DNA from: Williamsia maris
Lineage (GTDB): Bacteria; Actinomycetota; Actinomycetes; Mycobacteriales; Mycobacteriaceae
DNA length: 64,000 bases
Direction of reading: 5' to 3'
Assembly: GCF_024171815.1 (NCBI RefSeq)
Contig: NZ_JAMTCJ010000002.1
Location: 1,054,001 to 1,118,000, forward strand
The position numbers were made by a program, and so were the translations under genes. A model generated the notes under the pieces. That model saw only the letters and a program-made list of their open reading frames with translations. It searched no databases and had not been told where the DNA came from. Positions 45,164 through 53,265 of this stretch are shown in pieces. How positions within the stretch are numbered: the stretch's first letter is position 1; the number at the start of each line of letters is the position of its first letter.

Positions 45164-45187
45164 CTGCTGACTATCGGTACTCAGCAG
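45164..45187 (-). promoter_or_regulatory. Inverted repeat upstream of the secreted-protein gene
   Basis: CTGCTGA-N10-TCAGCAG is perfect over 7 bp and lies 31-54 bases upstream of the ATG at 45133. Outer GTACT (45154-45158) and AGTAC (45186-45190) add symmetry. Its CTGCTGAC half resembles the site at 45614, so the adjacent HxlR regulator may bind both. Confidence 0.4.
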
Positions 45188-45239
45188 TACCGCATTACCC
45201 GGTCGCCGGTGAAGCGCCTGGACGGCCGACACCGTTGAT

Positions 45240-45587
45240 CTAAGCCTCGTCGAGGTCGGCGACGTAGCTCACGCCCCAGTCGTCGAGCCACGACACCGCG
45301 GGCCGCAGCGTCGCGCCCATCGGTGTCAGCGAGTACTCGACGCGCGGCGGGACCTCGGGGAACACCTCGCGATGCACGATCCCGTCGGACTCCAGTTCGC
45401 GGAGTTGCCGTGTCAGCACGCGCGGGTTGACCTCGCCCACCGCTCGCCCCAGCACCCCGAATCGGACGGGTCCGTCGAGGAGATGCTTCACGACGGTGAG
45501 CTTCCACGATCCGCCCAACACCGCCGCGGCGACCTCCACCGGACAGACGTCGCGGGCGTGCTGCACTGCCTTGCGCACCGGCTTCAC
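45240..45587 (-). CDS. HxlR-family transcriptional regulator
   Basis: This 115-residue winged-helix protein starts with GTG 45587. Cys15 (ARDVCPVEVAAAVLGGSW) is at the position of the conserved sensing cysteine of HxlR proteins. VKHLLDGPVRFGVLGRAV and VLTRQLRELESDGIVHRE form the HTH, and the wing is PRVEYSLTPMG. HxlR/QorR members often respond to quinones or electrophiles. The divergent neighbour encodes a quinone-reductase-like flavoprotein, the usual target. The control region between them holds a 19-bp inverted repeat. Confidence 0.88.
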   Translation of the reverse strand: MKPVRKAVQHARDVCPVEVAAAVLGGSWKLTVVKHLLDGPVRFGVLGRAVGEVNPRVLTRQLRELESDGIVHREVFPEVPPRVEYSLTPMGATLRPAVSWLDDWGVSYVADLDEA

Positions 45588-45613
45588 CTCATCACTTACC
45601 TTTCTGCCCGTAT

Positions 45614-45632
45614 GTGCTGACGATGTCAGTAC
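45614..45632. promoter_or_regulatory. Probable HxlR operator
   Basis: GTGCTGAC-GAT-GTCAGTAC is an inverted repeat with one mismatch, placed between the divergent hxlR gene and the NAD(P)H oxidoreductase gene. Confidence 0.5.
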
Positions 45633-45667
45633 TTGAATCCGCTGTCGGTAGTGCCGATCGTTGCATC

Positions 45668-46453
45668 ATGGCACCGACATCGCGCACACTCTGGGTCTTC
45701 GCCCATCCCGACGACAAGTCCCTCAACCGCCTGCTGTTCGACTCCGGTGTCGGCCACCTTCGCGAGAGCGGTCAGACACCGATCGTCTCCGACCTCTACG
45801 CGGATCACTGGAACCCCGTCCTGAGCGACGAGGATCTCGGAGGGGTTCACGCCCCGACTCTCGGCCACCGTCAGAAGCTGGCGACCCGAACCGGCCGGCT
45901 AGCCGACGACATCCGCCGCGAACAGTCGAAGATCGCGGCGGCCGACCGCGTGATCGTGCAGTTCCCGCTCTGGTGGTTCGGCATGCCCGCCATCCTCAAG
46001 GGGTGGTTCGACCGCGTCTTCACCAACGGATTCGCGTTCGGGGTACTCGACGAGCAGGGCCGGGTCCGCAAGTACGGCGACGGAGGGCTGACCGGGACCA
46101 CGTTCCTGGCCGTGGTGTCCGCGGGTGATCGTGAATCCGCGTTCGACCCTCGGGGCGTGAACGGGGCGATGGACGAGGTGTTGTGGCCGCTGCTGCACGG
46201 GACTGCGCACTACACCGGGATGCGTACGCTGCGGCCCCATCTGATCGCCTCGGCCGATCGGGTCGACGACCTTCGGCTGCGCGGCGAGGTCGAACGGCTG
46301 CACCGCCGACTCGACGGCCTCGACGACGAGCCACCGATGAACTACCGAGACCTCCGCGGAGGGGATTACGACGACGAGCACGTCCTGCGCTCCGACATCC
46401 GGCCCGGCGTGACCGGACTCGGTGTTCACGTGGGTGGCGAAACTCTGCACTGA
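45668..46453 (+). CDS. NAD(P)H-quinone oxidoreductase-like flavoprotein
   Basis: I place the start at ATG 45668 (MAPTSRTLWVFAHPDDKSLN), giving 261 residues. An upstream in-frame ATG at 45614 would put coding sequence over the operator. The flavodoxin-like fold of the MdaB/NQO family shows in WVFAHPDDKSLNRLLF, ADRVIVQFPLWWFGMPAILK and GWFDRVFTNGFAFG. Such FMN or FAD enzymes reduce quinones by two electrons and protect against electrophiles. The divergent HxlR regulator probably controls it. The last codons are part of a 20-bp hairpin arm. The C-terminal about 40 residues are longer than in the typical family. Confidence 0.85.
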   Translation: MAPTSRTLWVFAHPDDKSLNRLLFDSGVGHLRESGQTPIVSDLYADHWNPVLSDEDLGGVHAPTLGHRQKLATRTGRLADDIRREQSKIAAADRVIVQFPLWWFGMPAILKGWFDRVFTNGFAFGVLDEQGRVRKYGDGGLTGTTFLAVVSAGDRESAFDPRGVNGAMDEVLWPLLHGTAHYTGMRTLRPHLIASADRVDDLRLRGEVERLHRRLDGLDDEPPMNYRDLRGGDYDDEHVLRSDIRPGVTGLGVHVGGETLH

Positions 46454-46506
46454 GCGGGGCGGCATCGACGCATACACCGCGGTGGGCCGCTCAGTGCAGA
46501 GTTTCG
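46438..46506 (+). terminator. 20-bp perfect inverted repeat at the end of the oxidoreductase gene
   Basis: The arm 46438-46457 is exactly complementary to 46487-46506, with a 29-base loop. The left arm encodes the last five residues and contains the stop codon. It is followed by a moderately T-containing stretch (GTTTCGTTCATC). It ends 75 bases before the GH3 gene. Confidence 0.65.
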
Positions 46507-46581
46507 TTCATCCGTCCCGAGGCGAGGGGATCCGTAGCCTCGGTACCGGACCAGCGGTGGCAACGGCGAAGAGGAGTGTCG

Positions 46582-48789
46582 ATGACGGACCCGACGAAAG
46601 ACCTGTCCCTGGAGGAGAAGGCGTCCCTCGGCAGCGGCGCCGATTTCTGGACGACGAAAGCCGTCGGCGCGGTTCCGTCGTTGATGCTGACCGACGGCCC
46701 GCACGGCGTCCGCAAGCAGACCGGCGCGAGTGACCACCTGGGTCTGGCGGGCAGCGAGGCCGCGACGTGCTTCCCGCCCGCGGTGGGACTCGGTCAGTGT
46801 TGGGACACCGACCTGATCCATCGGGTGGGCGAGGCACTCGGCCGTGAGGCGCGGTCGCTCGACGTCGACGTGTTGCTCGGGCCCGGCGTGAACATCAAAC
46901 GCGACCCGCGGTGCGGCCGGTCGTTCGAGTACTTCTCCGAGGACCCGGTCGTCGCCGGCGTGCTCGGCGCCGCGTGGGTCACCGGTGTGCAGAGCGTCGG
47001 GGTCGGGACGTCGCTGAAGCACTTCGCGCTGAACAACGCCGAGACCGATCGGATGCGCTCGAGTTCCGACGTCGACCCCCGGCCCATGCACGAGATCTAC
47101 CTGCACGCGTTCGCTCACATCGTCCGCACCGCCCGCCCGTGGACGGTCATGTGTTCCTACAACCGCATCAACGGGGTCTACGCCGCCGAGAACCATTGGC
47201 TTCTCACCGAACTCCTGCGCGAGACATGGGGTTTCGACGGAGCGGTGGTGAGTGACTGGGGCGCGGTCCGCGACCGTGTTGCCGCCGTCCGCGCGGGTCT
47301 CGACCTGGAGATGCCGGGAACGGGTCCCGCGTCCGACGCCGAGGTGGTCGACGCGGTCCGGGCCGGTGACCTGTCCCAGGACGCGGTGGATCGGGCGGCG
47401 GCCGCCGTGGCCGGTCTGGCGCGCCGGGTTCAGCCCGGACGAGAGGCCGCCGTCACCGCCGATCTGGACGATCACCACCGGCTCGCACGCGAGGTCGCCG
47501 CGCGCAGCATCGTCCTGCTGAAAAACGACACCGACTTGCTGCCCCTGACGGCGGGAACCGCGCTCGCCGTCATCGGCGAGTTCGCGCAATCACCCCGCTA
47601 TCAGGGCGGCGGCAGCTCGCACGTGAACCCGACGCGACTCGACATCCCGCTCGACGAGATCCGCGCGCAGGCCGGCGCCGGCACGGTCACCTTCGCGCCC
47701 GGCTTCACCACCGACGGGTCCGGCGACGCCGCGACACTGCGCAATGAGGCGGTGCAGACGGCGGCCGACGCCGAGGTGGCCGTCGTGTTCCTCGGACTCG
47801 GTGCCGACCAGGAGTCGGAGGGCTTCGACCGCGATGACATCGAGATCCCCTGGGGACAGCTGGATCTCGTGGCCGCGATTGCGCAGGTGCAGCCGCGGAC
47901 CGTCGTGGTCCTGTCCCACGGAGGCGTGCTGCGTCTGCAACCGGTCGCCGATGCGGTCCCGGCCATCCTGGACGGTGCTCTGCTCGGTCAGGCCGGTGGT
48001 GGCGCGATCGCCGACGTGCTGTTCGGTGCGGTGAACCCGTCCGGTCGCCTGACCGAGACGGTTCCGGTCCGCGTGCAGGACTGCCCGTCGTACCTCGACT
48101 TCCCGGGCGAGAACTCCCACGTCCGGTACGGCGAGGGCATCCACGTCGGATACCGCGGTTACGACGCCCGCGCCCTGGAGGTGACGTTCCCGTTCGGTCA
48201 CGGGTTGTCCTACACCGACTTCGAGTACAGCGAAATGATGGTGGCCTCCGACGAGACCGGTGTCGTCGTCGAGGTCACCGTCACGAACACCGGCGAGCGC
48301 GCGGGTCGCGAGGTGGTGCAGGTCTACCTCACCAAGACCGACTCGCGAGTGGTCCGGCCGCCCCGGGAGCTCAAGGGATTCGCGACATCGGCGGTTCTCG
48401 AACCCGCTGCGTCCGAGAAGGTCTCGATCCATGTCGCCCGCTCCGATATCGCGTTCTGGGACGAGCGGCGCGGCGACTGGACCGTCGAGGACGGTGCGTA
48501 CGTGGTCGGGGTGGGTGCGTCGAGCCGCGATCTGCGCGTCACCGACATCGTCGACGTGACCGGCGACGAGCAACCGGTCCCGATCACCTGGCAGTCCACC
48601 CTCGCCGAGGCGCTGGCCGATCCGGCCGTCGCGGCGGCGATGGCGGACATGTTGCCGGCGGGCGCGTCCGACGGCGGCGATGCCCTGGGCACCGACATCG
48701 TCAAGGTCATGGGGTCGATGCCGCTGGACCGGTTGAAGCGTTTCGGCATGGCATCCGACGCACTTGACGACCTGCTCACGACCGACTGA
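46582..48789 (+). CDS. GH3 family beta-glucosidase
   Basis: This 735-residue protein starts at ATG 46582 behind GAGGAG. The GH3 N-terminal barrel includes LMLTDGPHGVRKQ, NIKRDPRCGRSFEYFSEDP, KHFALNNAETDR and the nucleophile in AVVSDWGAV (Asp225). The C-terminal GH3 domain holds the acid/base candidate in QESEGFDRDD (about 411-417) and LLGQAGGGAIADVLFG. A fibronectin-III-like domain ends with FGHGLSYTDFEYS. There is no signal peptide, so it cleaves beta-glucosides taken into the cell. An extra about 70 residues after the FnIII domain (ALADPAVAAAMADMLPAG) are also seen in some actinobacterial members. Confidence 0.92.
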   Translation: MTDPTKDLSLEEKASLGSGADFWTTKAVGAVPSLMLTDGPHGVRKQTGASDHLGLAGSEAATCFPPAVGLGQCWDTDLIHRVGEALGREARSLDVDVLLGPGVNIKRDPRCGRSFEYFSEDPVVAGVLGAAWVTGVQSVGVGTSLKHFALNNAETDRMRSSSDVDPRPMHEIYLHAFAHIVRTARPWTVMCSYNRINGVYAAENHWLLTELLRETWGFDGAVVSDWGAVRDRVAAVRAGLDLEMPGTGPASDAEVVDAVRAGDLSQDAVDRAAAAVAGLARRVQPGREAAVTADLDDHHRLAREVAARSIVLLKNDTDLLPLTAGTALAVIGEFAQSPRYQGGGSSHVNPTRLDIPLDEIRAQAGAGTVTFAPGFTTDGSGDAATLRNEAVQTAADAEVAVVFLGLGADQESEGFDRDDIEIPWGQLDLVAAIAQVQPRTVVVLSHGGVLRLQPVADAVPAILDGALLGQAGGGAIADVLFGAVNPSGRLTETVPVRVQDCPSYLDFPGENSHVRYGEGIHVGYRGYDARALEVTFPFGHGLSYTDFEYSEMMVASDETGVVVEVTVTNTGERAGREVVQVYLTKTDSRVVRPPRELKGFATSAVLEPAASEKVSIHVARSDIAFWDERRGDWTVEDGAYVVGVGASSRDLRVTDIVDVTGDEQPVPITWQSTLAEALADPAVAAAMADMLPAGASDGGDALGTDIVKVMGSMPLDRLKRFGMASDALDDLLTTD

Positions 48790-48823
48790 CCGTCGGCCGG
48801 TTGACGGTTTCGTACACAACAGT

Positions 48824-48874
48824 CACCGATGGCCTCCGGCGCGTGGAATATCCACGCGCCGGGGCCCATCGGTG
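48824..48874. terminator. Bidirectional terminator between GH3 and MerR genes
   Basis: A 24-bp stem (48824-48847 with 48851-48874) has 22 Watson-Crick pairs, one G-T pair and one mismatch around a 3-base loop. It lies midway between two convergent genes. Confidence 0.75.
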
Positions 48875-48898
48875 TCATCTGTGTCGCGATCGGACTCT

Positions 48899-49648
48899 TC
48901 AGCCGCGCGATTCGCCGGCGCGGCGGATGAAGTCGATCTGTTCCGTCGTCGGCCCGCCGAAGTTCTTCTGGATCTCCTCGGTGTTGTCCTCCTGCATGCG
49001 GTACATCCCGTCCCTCAGACCGGGATCGCCTCCGTGGAACTGCTCGAGCAGGCCCATCCACTCGGTCGCAAGCGCGCCGGCCTCTGGTGCGGCCGGGTCC
49101 ATACCCGCGGCGATCGCGGCGTCGACCTCCGCGATCAACGACGGCCACCGGTTCTCCACGGCTCGGATCCGGTCCTCGCCCAACTCTTCTCGACGGACCG
49201 CCAGCGCCGCGAGCTGGTCGGCGTCGAAATAGTTCTCCACACGTGCATCCACTGTCATCACCCTTCTGATGAGGTCGAGGAGATCGGTGTCGGTGGGGCG
49301 GTCCGCTCGACGCACCGTCGCGAGCACGCCGCCGAGCTGGGTTCGCAGCCGTTGGACGGCGGCGAGCCGGGCGTCGATGTGCTCGGAATGCGCGACCAGC
49401 ATCGCCTCGAGTGACGTCTGGTCGGTGATCGCCTCGGCGATCTGCTCGAGAGACAATCCCAGTTGTCGCAGCGCCAGGATCTCGTAGAGACGCTCGACGT
49501 CGACGCCGTCGTACAGCCGGTAGCCCGCACCGCTGCGACGAGACGGACTCAGCAGGCCGATGTCGTCGTAGTGGTGCAGGGTCCGCACCGTGAGACCGGT
49601 CAGCTCCGCCAGTTGTCCTACGCGGTACAGCTTCTCGGACCCACCCAT
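48899..49648 (-). CDS. MerR-family regulator with TipAS ligand-binding domain
   Basis: This 249-residue protein starts at ATG 49648. The MerR HTH is LYRVGQLAELTGLTVRTLHH, then YDDIGLLSPSRRSGAGYRLY (about 7-45). A coiled coil follows (about 80-115), then a TipAS-like globin-related domain (about 125-245: GDPGLRDGMYRMQEDNTEEI). TipAL-type regulators bind cyclic thiopeptides and other drugs and activate promoters with long spacers. A promoter with a 19-bp spacer containing a dyad lies directly upstream (49696-49726), consistent with autoregulation. No adjacent resistance gene is evident. Confidence 0.9.
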   Translation of the reverse strand: MGGSEKLYRVGQLAELTGLTVRTLHHYDDIGLLSPSRRSGAGYRLYDGVDVERLYEILALRQLGLSLEQIAEAITDQTSLEAMLVAHSEHIDARLAAVQRLRTQLGGVLATVRRADRPTDTDLLDLIRRVMTVDARVENYFDADQLAALAVRREELGEDRIRAVENRWPSLIAEVDAAIAAGMDPAAPEAGALATEWMGLLEQFHGGDPGLRDGMYRMQEDNTEEIQKNFGGPTTEQIDFIRRAGESRG

Positions 49649-49695
49649 GCCGACACCCTCTCCTCTGCGGCCACCCGGTGTGGCCGACGGAATCG

Positions 49696-49726
49696 ACGCT
49701 AGAGCCGCACGCTACGTGAGGGTCAA
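49696..49726 (-). promoter_or_regulatory. MerR-type promoter with 19-bp spacer upstream of the MerR-TipAS gene
   Basis: On the minus strand, TTGACC (49726-49721), a 19-bp spacer and TAGCGT (49701-49696) form a promoter. The spacer holds the dyad CCTCACG-TAG-CGTGCGG (49721-49705). A 19-20-bp spacer with a central dyad is the hallmark of MerR-activated promoters. Confidence 0.6.
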
Positions 49727-49728
49727 CA

Positions 49729-51480
49729 TCAGGGACGCGGAACGTTGCGCAGGTTCGACTTCGCCATCTTCATGGCCTCACCCATCCCGCCGTTGAGCAC
49801 CACCTTGCTCATCGCGAGAGCAAAACCCTTGAGCTGTGTGCCGGTGAGCTTGGGTGGCACCGACAGCGCCAGCGGATCGGTGACCAACTGCACCAACGCC
49901 GGACCGTCGTGGGCGAGTGCCTCGGCCATCGCGGCGGAGATGTCGCCGGGATCGGTGACGCGCCGACCGTGGATCCCGACCGCGTTGGCGATCGCGGCGT
50001 AGTCGACCGGGGCGACGTCGACGCCGAAGTCCGGCAGCCCGTCGACCAGCATCTCCGCCTTGACCATGCCCAGGGTGGCGTTGTCGAACAGCATGATCTT
50101 CACCGGCAGCTTGTACATCGCGACAGTGAGGATCTCCGACAGCAGCATCGACAGGCCGCCGTCACCGGAGATCGAGATCACCTGTCGCCCGGGCTGTGCC
50201 GACTGCGCGCCGATGGCGTGCGGCAGTGCGTTGGCCATCGAGCCGTGCAGCATCGATGCGATGAACTTCCGTCGGCCGGTGGGGTTGATGAAGCGGGCGG
50301 TCCACACGTTGCACATGCCGGTGTCGGTGGTGAAGATCGCGTCGTCGTCGGCGAGGTCGTCGAGGATGGACGCGGCGTATTCGGGATGGATGGGGACGAG
50401 TTTCTCGGCGTTGCTCGCGTAGGCGCCGACGACCTTGTTCATCAACTGGTCGTGCTTGGCCAGCCAGGTGTCGAGGTAGCGCCGATCGGTCTTGCGGTCC
50501 ACCAGCGGTGCAAGCGCCCGCACCGTCGCCCCGACATCGCCGTGCACCGGCAGCTCGACCGCGGTGCGTCGGCCGATCTTCGTCGCGTCGATGTCGATCT
50601 GGGCGGTCGTGACCTTGTCGGGCAGGAACTGCGAGTAGGGGAAGTCGGTTCCGAGCAGGATCAACAGGTCGGCGTCGTGGATACCCGCGTGCGCCGCGCC
50701 GTAGCCCAGGAGTCCGGTCATGCCGACGTCGAAAGGGTTGTCGTATTGGATGAACTCTTTGCCGCGCAAGGAGTGTCCGATGGGTGCGCCGATCTTCTCG
50801 GCCAGCGCGACGACGTCGTCGTGGGCGCCCTTGACGCCGTAGCCGGCGAAGATGGCGACCTTCTCGGCGTTATTGATGGCCTGGGCCAGTTTCTCGATGA
50901 CCTCTGCGGGCGGGGTGACGATCGGCGCCACCGGGATCGAGATGGGATCCATTGTCGCGGTGGCGGATTCCTCGGCAATGTCGCCGGGCAGGGTGAGGAC
51001 GGCGACGCCGTTGCCGGTGATGGCGGAGTGGATGGCCGCGCGGAACATCCGCGGCGCCTGCTCGCTGGTGAGGATGAGCTCGTTGAACAGGGAGCACTCG
51101 CCGAACAGGCGATCGGGGTGCGTCTCCTGGAAGTAGCCCGAGCCGATCTCGCTGCTCGGGATGTGCGACGCGATCGCGAGGACCGGTGCGCCCGAGCGGT
51201 GCGCGTCGTAGAGGCCGTTGATGAGGTGCAGGTTGCCGGGCCCGCACGACCCGGCGCACACCGCGAGCTTTCCGGTGGTCTGCGCGTCCGCGGCGGCGGC
51301 GAACGCGGCCGCCTCCTCGTGGCGGACGTGGATCCAGTCGATGCCGCCCTTCGCCGAGCCGCCCGAGCGACGCACGGCGTCGACCACCGGGTTCAGGCTG
51401 TCGCCGACGATCCCGTAGATGCGGGTGACACCTGCGTCGATGAGTCCGCTGATGAGTTGGTCGGCAATTGTTGTCGCCAT
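49729..51480 (-). CDS. poxB: ThDP-dependent pyruvate dehydrogenase (quinone), PoxB-like
   Basis: This 583-residue protein starts at ATG 51480 behind AAGGAG. The N-terminal ThDP domain has IYGIVGDSLNPVVDAVRRSG and WIHVRHEEAAAFAAAADAQT with the catalytic Glu (55 or 56). The central FAD domain has VAIFAGYGVKGAHDDVVALA and ILLGTDFPYSQFLPD. The C-terminal ThDP domain has ISISGDGGLSMLLSEILTVA and LFDNATLGMVK. This order fits pyruvate:quinone oxidoreductase, which turns pyruvate into acetate and CO2 and passes electrons to menaquinone at the membrane. The C-terminal helix (GMGEAMKMAKSNLRNVPRP) may bind the membrane as in E. coli PoxB. Confidence 0.9.
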   Translation of the reverse strand: MATTIADQLISGLIDAGVTRIYGIVGDSLNPVVDAVRRSGGSAKGGIDWIHVRHEEAAAFAAAADAQTTGKLAVCAGSCGPGNLHLINGLYDAHRSGAPVLAIASHIPSSEIGSGYFQETHPDRLFGECSLFNELILTSEQAPRMFRAAIHSAITGNGVAVLTLPGDIAEESATATMDPISIPVAPIVTPPAEVIEKLAQAINNAEKVAIFAGYGVKGAHDDVVALAEKIGAPIGHSLRGKEFIQYDNPFDVGMTGLLGYGAAHAGIHDADLLILLGTDFPYSQFLPDKVTTAQIDIDATKIGRRTAVELPVHGDVGATVRALAPLVDRKTDRRYLDTWLAKHDQLMNKVVGAYASNAEKLVPIHPEYAASILDDLADDDAIFTTDTGMCNVWTARFINPTGRRKFIASMLHGSMANALPHAIGAQSAQPGRQVISISGDGGLSMLLSEILTVAMYKLPVKIMLFDNATLGMVKAEMLVDGLPDFGVDVAPVDYAAIANAVGIHGRRVTDPGDISAAMAEALAHDGPALVQLVTDPLALSVPPKLTGTQLKGFALAMSKVVLNGGMGEAMKMAKSNLRNVPRP

Positions 51481-51603
51481 GTGAAACTCCTTGTGAGAGA
51501 TGTGTGCTGGTTCACATGCTCCGGTGTGAGGCGCAGGTGCTCCTGTCACGGTAGTCCCGCGCCCCGAGCGCTCTGCGACACCTCCGTCGCGCTGTCCGGC
51601 ATG

Positions 51604-51984
51604 TCACATCGGGTTGGACAACTCGATCAGGTTGTTGTCCGGATCGCGGACGTACACGCTGAGGATGTCGCCGGTCGCGCCCGTGCGCGACACCGGCCCC
51701 TCGACGATCGGGACGCCGGCCGCGTCGAGTTGCTCGACGATGTCGGCGATGGGCGTCGCCACGAGGAAGCAGAGATCGGCGCTGCCGGGTGTCGGACGGT
51801 CCGCCTTCGGCTCGAACTCGTGCCCGGCCCGGTGCAGGTTGATCTTGCTGCGGCCGAAGAGCAGTGCGGTCCGTCCCGAGCCGAAGGTGTGCTCGGTCAT
51901 CCCGAGGACGTCGGTGTAGAAACGGACGGTCGCATCCGGATCGGCGACGGTCAGAACGAGATGGTCGAGCGATTCGATCTGCAT
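51604..51984 (-). CDS. VOC-family (glyoxalase/bleomycin-resistance-like) protein
   Basis: This 126-residue protein starts at ATG 51984 behind CGGAGA; a longer in-frame start at 52053 lacks an RBS. Two beta-alpha-beta-beta-beta modules are visible. LDHLVLTVADPDATVRFYTD carries the first metal His (His8), and YVRDPDNNLIELSNP carries the terminal Glu. VOC proteins are metal-dependent dioxygenases, isomerases or drug-binding proteins. This is one of the small single-domain types, and its substrate cannot be read. Confidence 0.87.
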   Translation of the reverse strand: MQIESLDHLVLTVADPDATVRFYTDVLGMTEHTFGSGRTALLFGRSKINLHRAGHEFEPKADRPTPGSADLCFLVATPIADIVEQLDAAGVPIVEGPVSRTGATGDILSVYVRDPDNNLIELSNPM

Positions 51985-52096
51985 GGTGACTCTCCGTTCG
52001 ATGAGCCGGCCGCTGACCGCGAACAGCCGCCGCCCGGACACGATATCGAGCATCGTGGATCGAGGCGACGGCTGATCGGTGTGCCGTGCGGTCAGG

Positions 52097-52513
52097 TCAG
52101 CCGACGAGCTTGCCGACCTCGGTCGTGCAGTACGCCGGGACAGCGGAACGAACGAAGTTGAGCGCCTTGCCGGCGTCGCCGTCGTACTTGTCCTTCACGT
52201 CGTCGGCGGCCTCGGACGCGGTCTTGCCGCCCTTGAGGTCTTCGCAGACGTCCTTGGCCTCGTCGACCATGTCCTTGTCGTCACCGAACTTCAGGCTTGC
52301 CGCGGCCAGGACCGCGATGAATCCGGCGTCGCGGGTGTCCGACGCGGCGTTGCCTGCGGAGTCGGCGGCCTTGGATGCGGCGCTGCCGATGTCGTCGGCG
52401 GCGTTGTTGGCGGCGTTCGTCGCCGAATCGGTGGTGCTCTGGGTGTCGGAGTCCGAACAGCCCGCGAGGACCAACGCACTGGCCGCCAGGACCGCGATCA
52501 CGAGTTTCTTCAT
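52097..52513 (-). CDS. DUF732-like lipoprotein
   Basis: This 138-residue protein starts at ATG 52513 (MKKLVIAVLA). A lipoprotein signal with lipobox LVLAGC puts the acylated Cys at residue 19. A Ser/Thr/Asp/Ala linker (20-60) leads to a DUF732-like helical domain: GFIAVLAAASLKFGDDKDMV, AKDVCEDLKGGKTASEAADD and VRSAVPAYCTTEVG, with two cysteines (about 90 and 129) likely paired. DUF732 proteins are common secreted or lipid-anchored proteins of mycobacteria and relatives, with unknown function. Confidence 0.82.
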   Translation of the reverse strand: MKKLVIAVLAASALVLAGCSDSDTQSTTDSATNAANNAADDIGSAASKAADSAGNAASDTRDAGFIAVLAAASLKFGDDKDMVDEAKDVCEDLKGGKTASEAADDVKDKYDGDAGKALNFVRSAVPAYCTTEVGKLVG

Positions 52514-52809
52514 GTTTGCCCCATAAAGATCAGTTCCCCGACGGATCTCGTCGGCGGCCATCAGTATCGCCCAGCGGTGTGGCGGCATCCCCGAATGCGA
52601 CAAACCCGTTACCCGCACGGGCCGTCCCAGAGCCTCATCGACAGCGTCTACGATTCCGACGGTCTCATCGACGTGACGCTGGAACGACCGGCCCGGAGAC
52701 AGTCATCGAGAACGGACTCATGGGGATGAAACCCCATCTGTGCACAACCGGCGCCCAGTCATGGTCATGCCCGGTGTTGTGGTCGGCGTCCGGTGCAACG
52801 TTGGTGCGC

Positions 52810-53256
52810 ATGGGAATCCGCTACTACGCCTATCCGGTCCGTGCCGAACTCGTCGATCACGCACGCTCCGACCCGAGGCTGTTCATCTCCGACGACCCGC
52901 TGATGGACGCATGGGGTGATCCGGACGATCGTCCGCCGATGCTGTATCTCGACAAGGCGTGGAGGGCGTTGCAGCAGCTGTTCGTCGGTCGTCCCTGCGC
53001 GGCGATGGTGCACGGTCAGGTAGCGATGTGTGGCAACGGCGTCGAGTATCACCCGTGGTTCGGTGTCCTCGATCCCGACGAGGTCGCCGAGGTCGCGCGC
53101 GACATCGTGCTCGTCGATGAGCCGGTGGCCGTACCCGGACGCCGCGAGCGCGTGCTGTTCGAGGTGGACTATGTCAGTCAATATCTGGGGGCCGCCCGAG
53201 AATTCGTCTGCGAGCTCGCCGACGAGCGATCGGGTCTGGTCTACACGATCGGGTGA
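52810..53256 (+). CDS. DUF1877 family (YfbM-like) protein
   Basis: This 148-residue cytosolic protein starts at ATG 52810. It opens MGIRYYAYPVRAELVDHARS as in DUF1877, then LYLDKAWRALQQLFVGRPC and FGVLDPDEVAEVARDIVLVD. The family function is unknown; many members are neighbours of toxin-immunity genes elsewhere, but not here. The 296 bases upstream hold no gene I can support. It ends nine bases before the convergent membrane protein gene. Confidence 0.8.
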   Translation: MGIRYYAYPVRAELVDHARSDPRLFISDDPLMDAWGDPDDRPPMLYLDKAWRALQQLFVGRPCAAMVHGQVAMCGNGVEYHPWFGVLDPDEVAEVARDIVLVDEPVAVPGRRERVLFEVDYVSQYLGAAREFVCELADERSGLVYTIG

Positions 53257-53265
53257 GCGTGATGT

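Noticed and set aside
45614-45667. Upstream ATG starts of the NAD(P)H oxidoreductase gene
   Set aside because: They would place coding sequence over the inverted repeat that probably binds HxlR and add residues outside the family's normal start.
52514-52809. Open frames crossing the gap between the lipoprotein and DUF1877 genes
   Set aside because: The plus-strand frames are shadows of the lipoprotein gene or Arg-rich noise. No RBS or family match was seen, so the gap is left without a gene.
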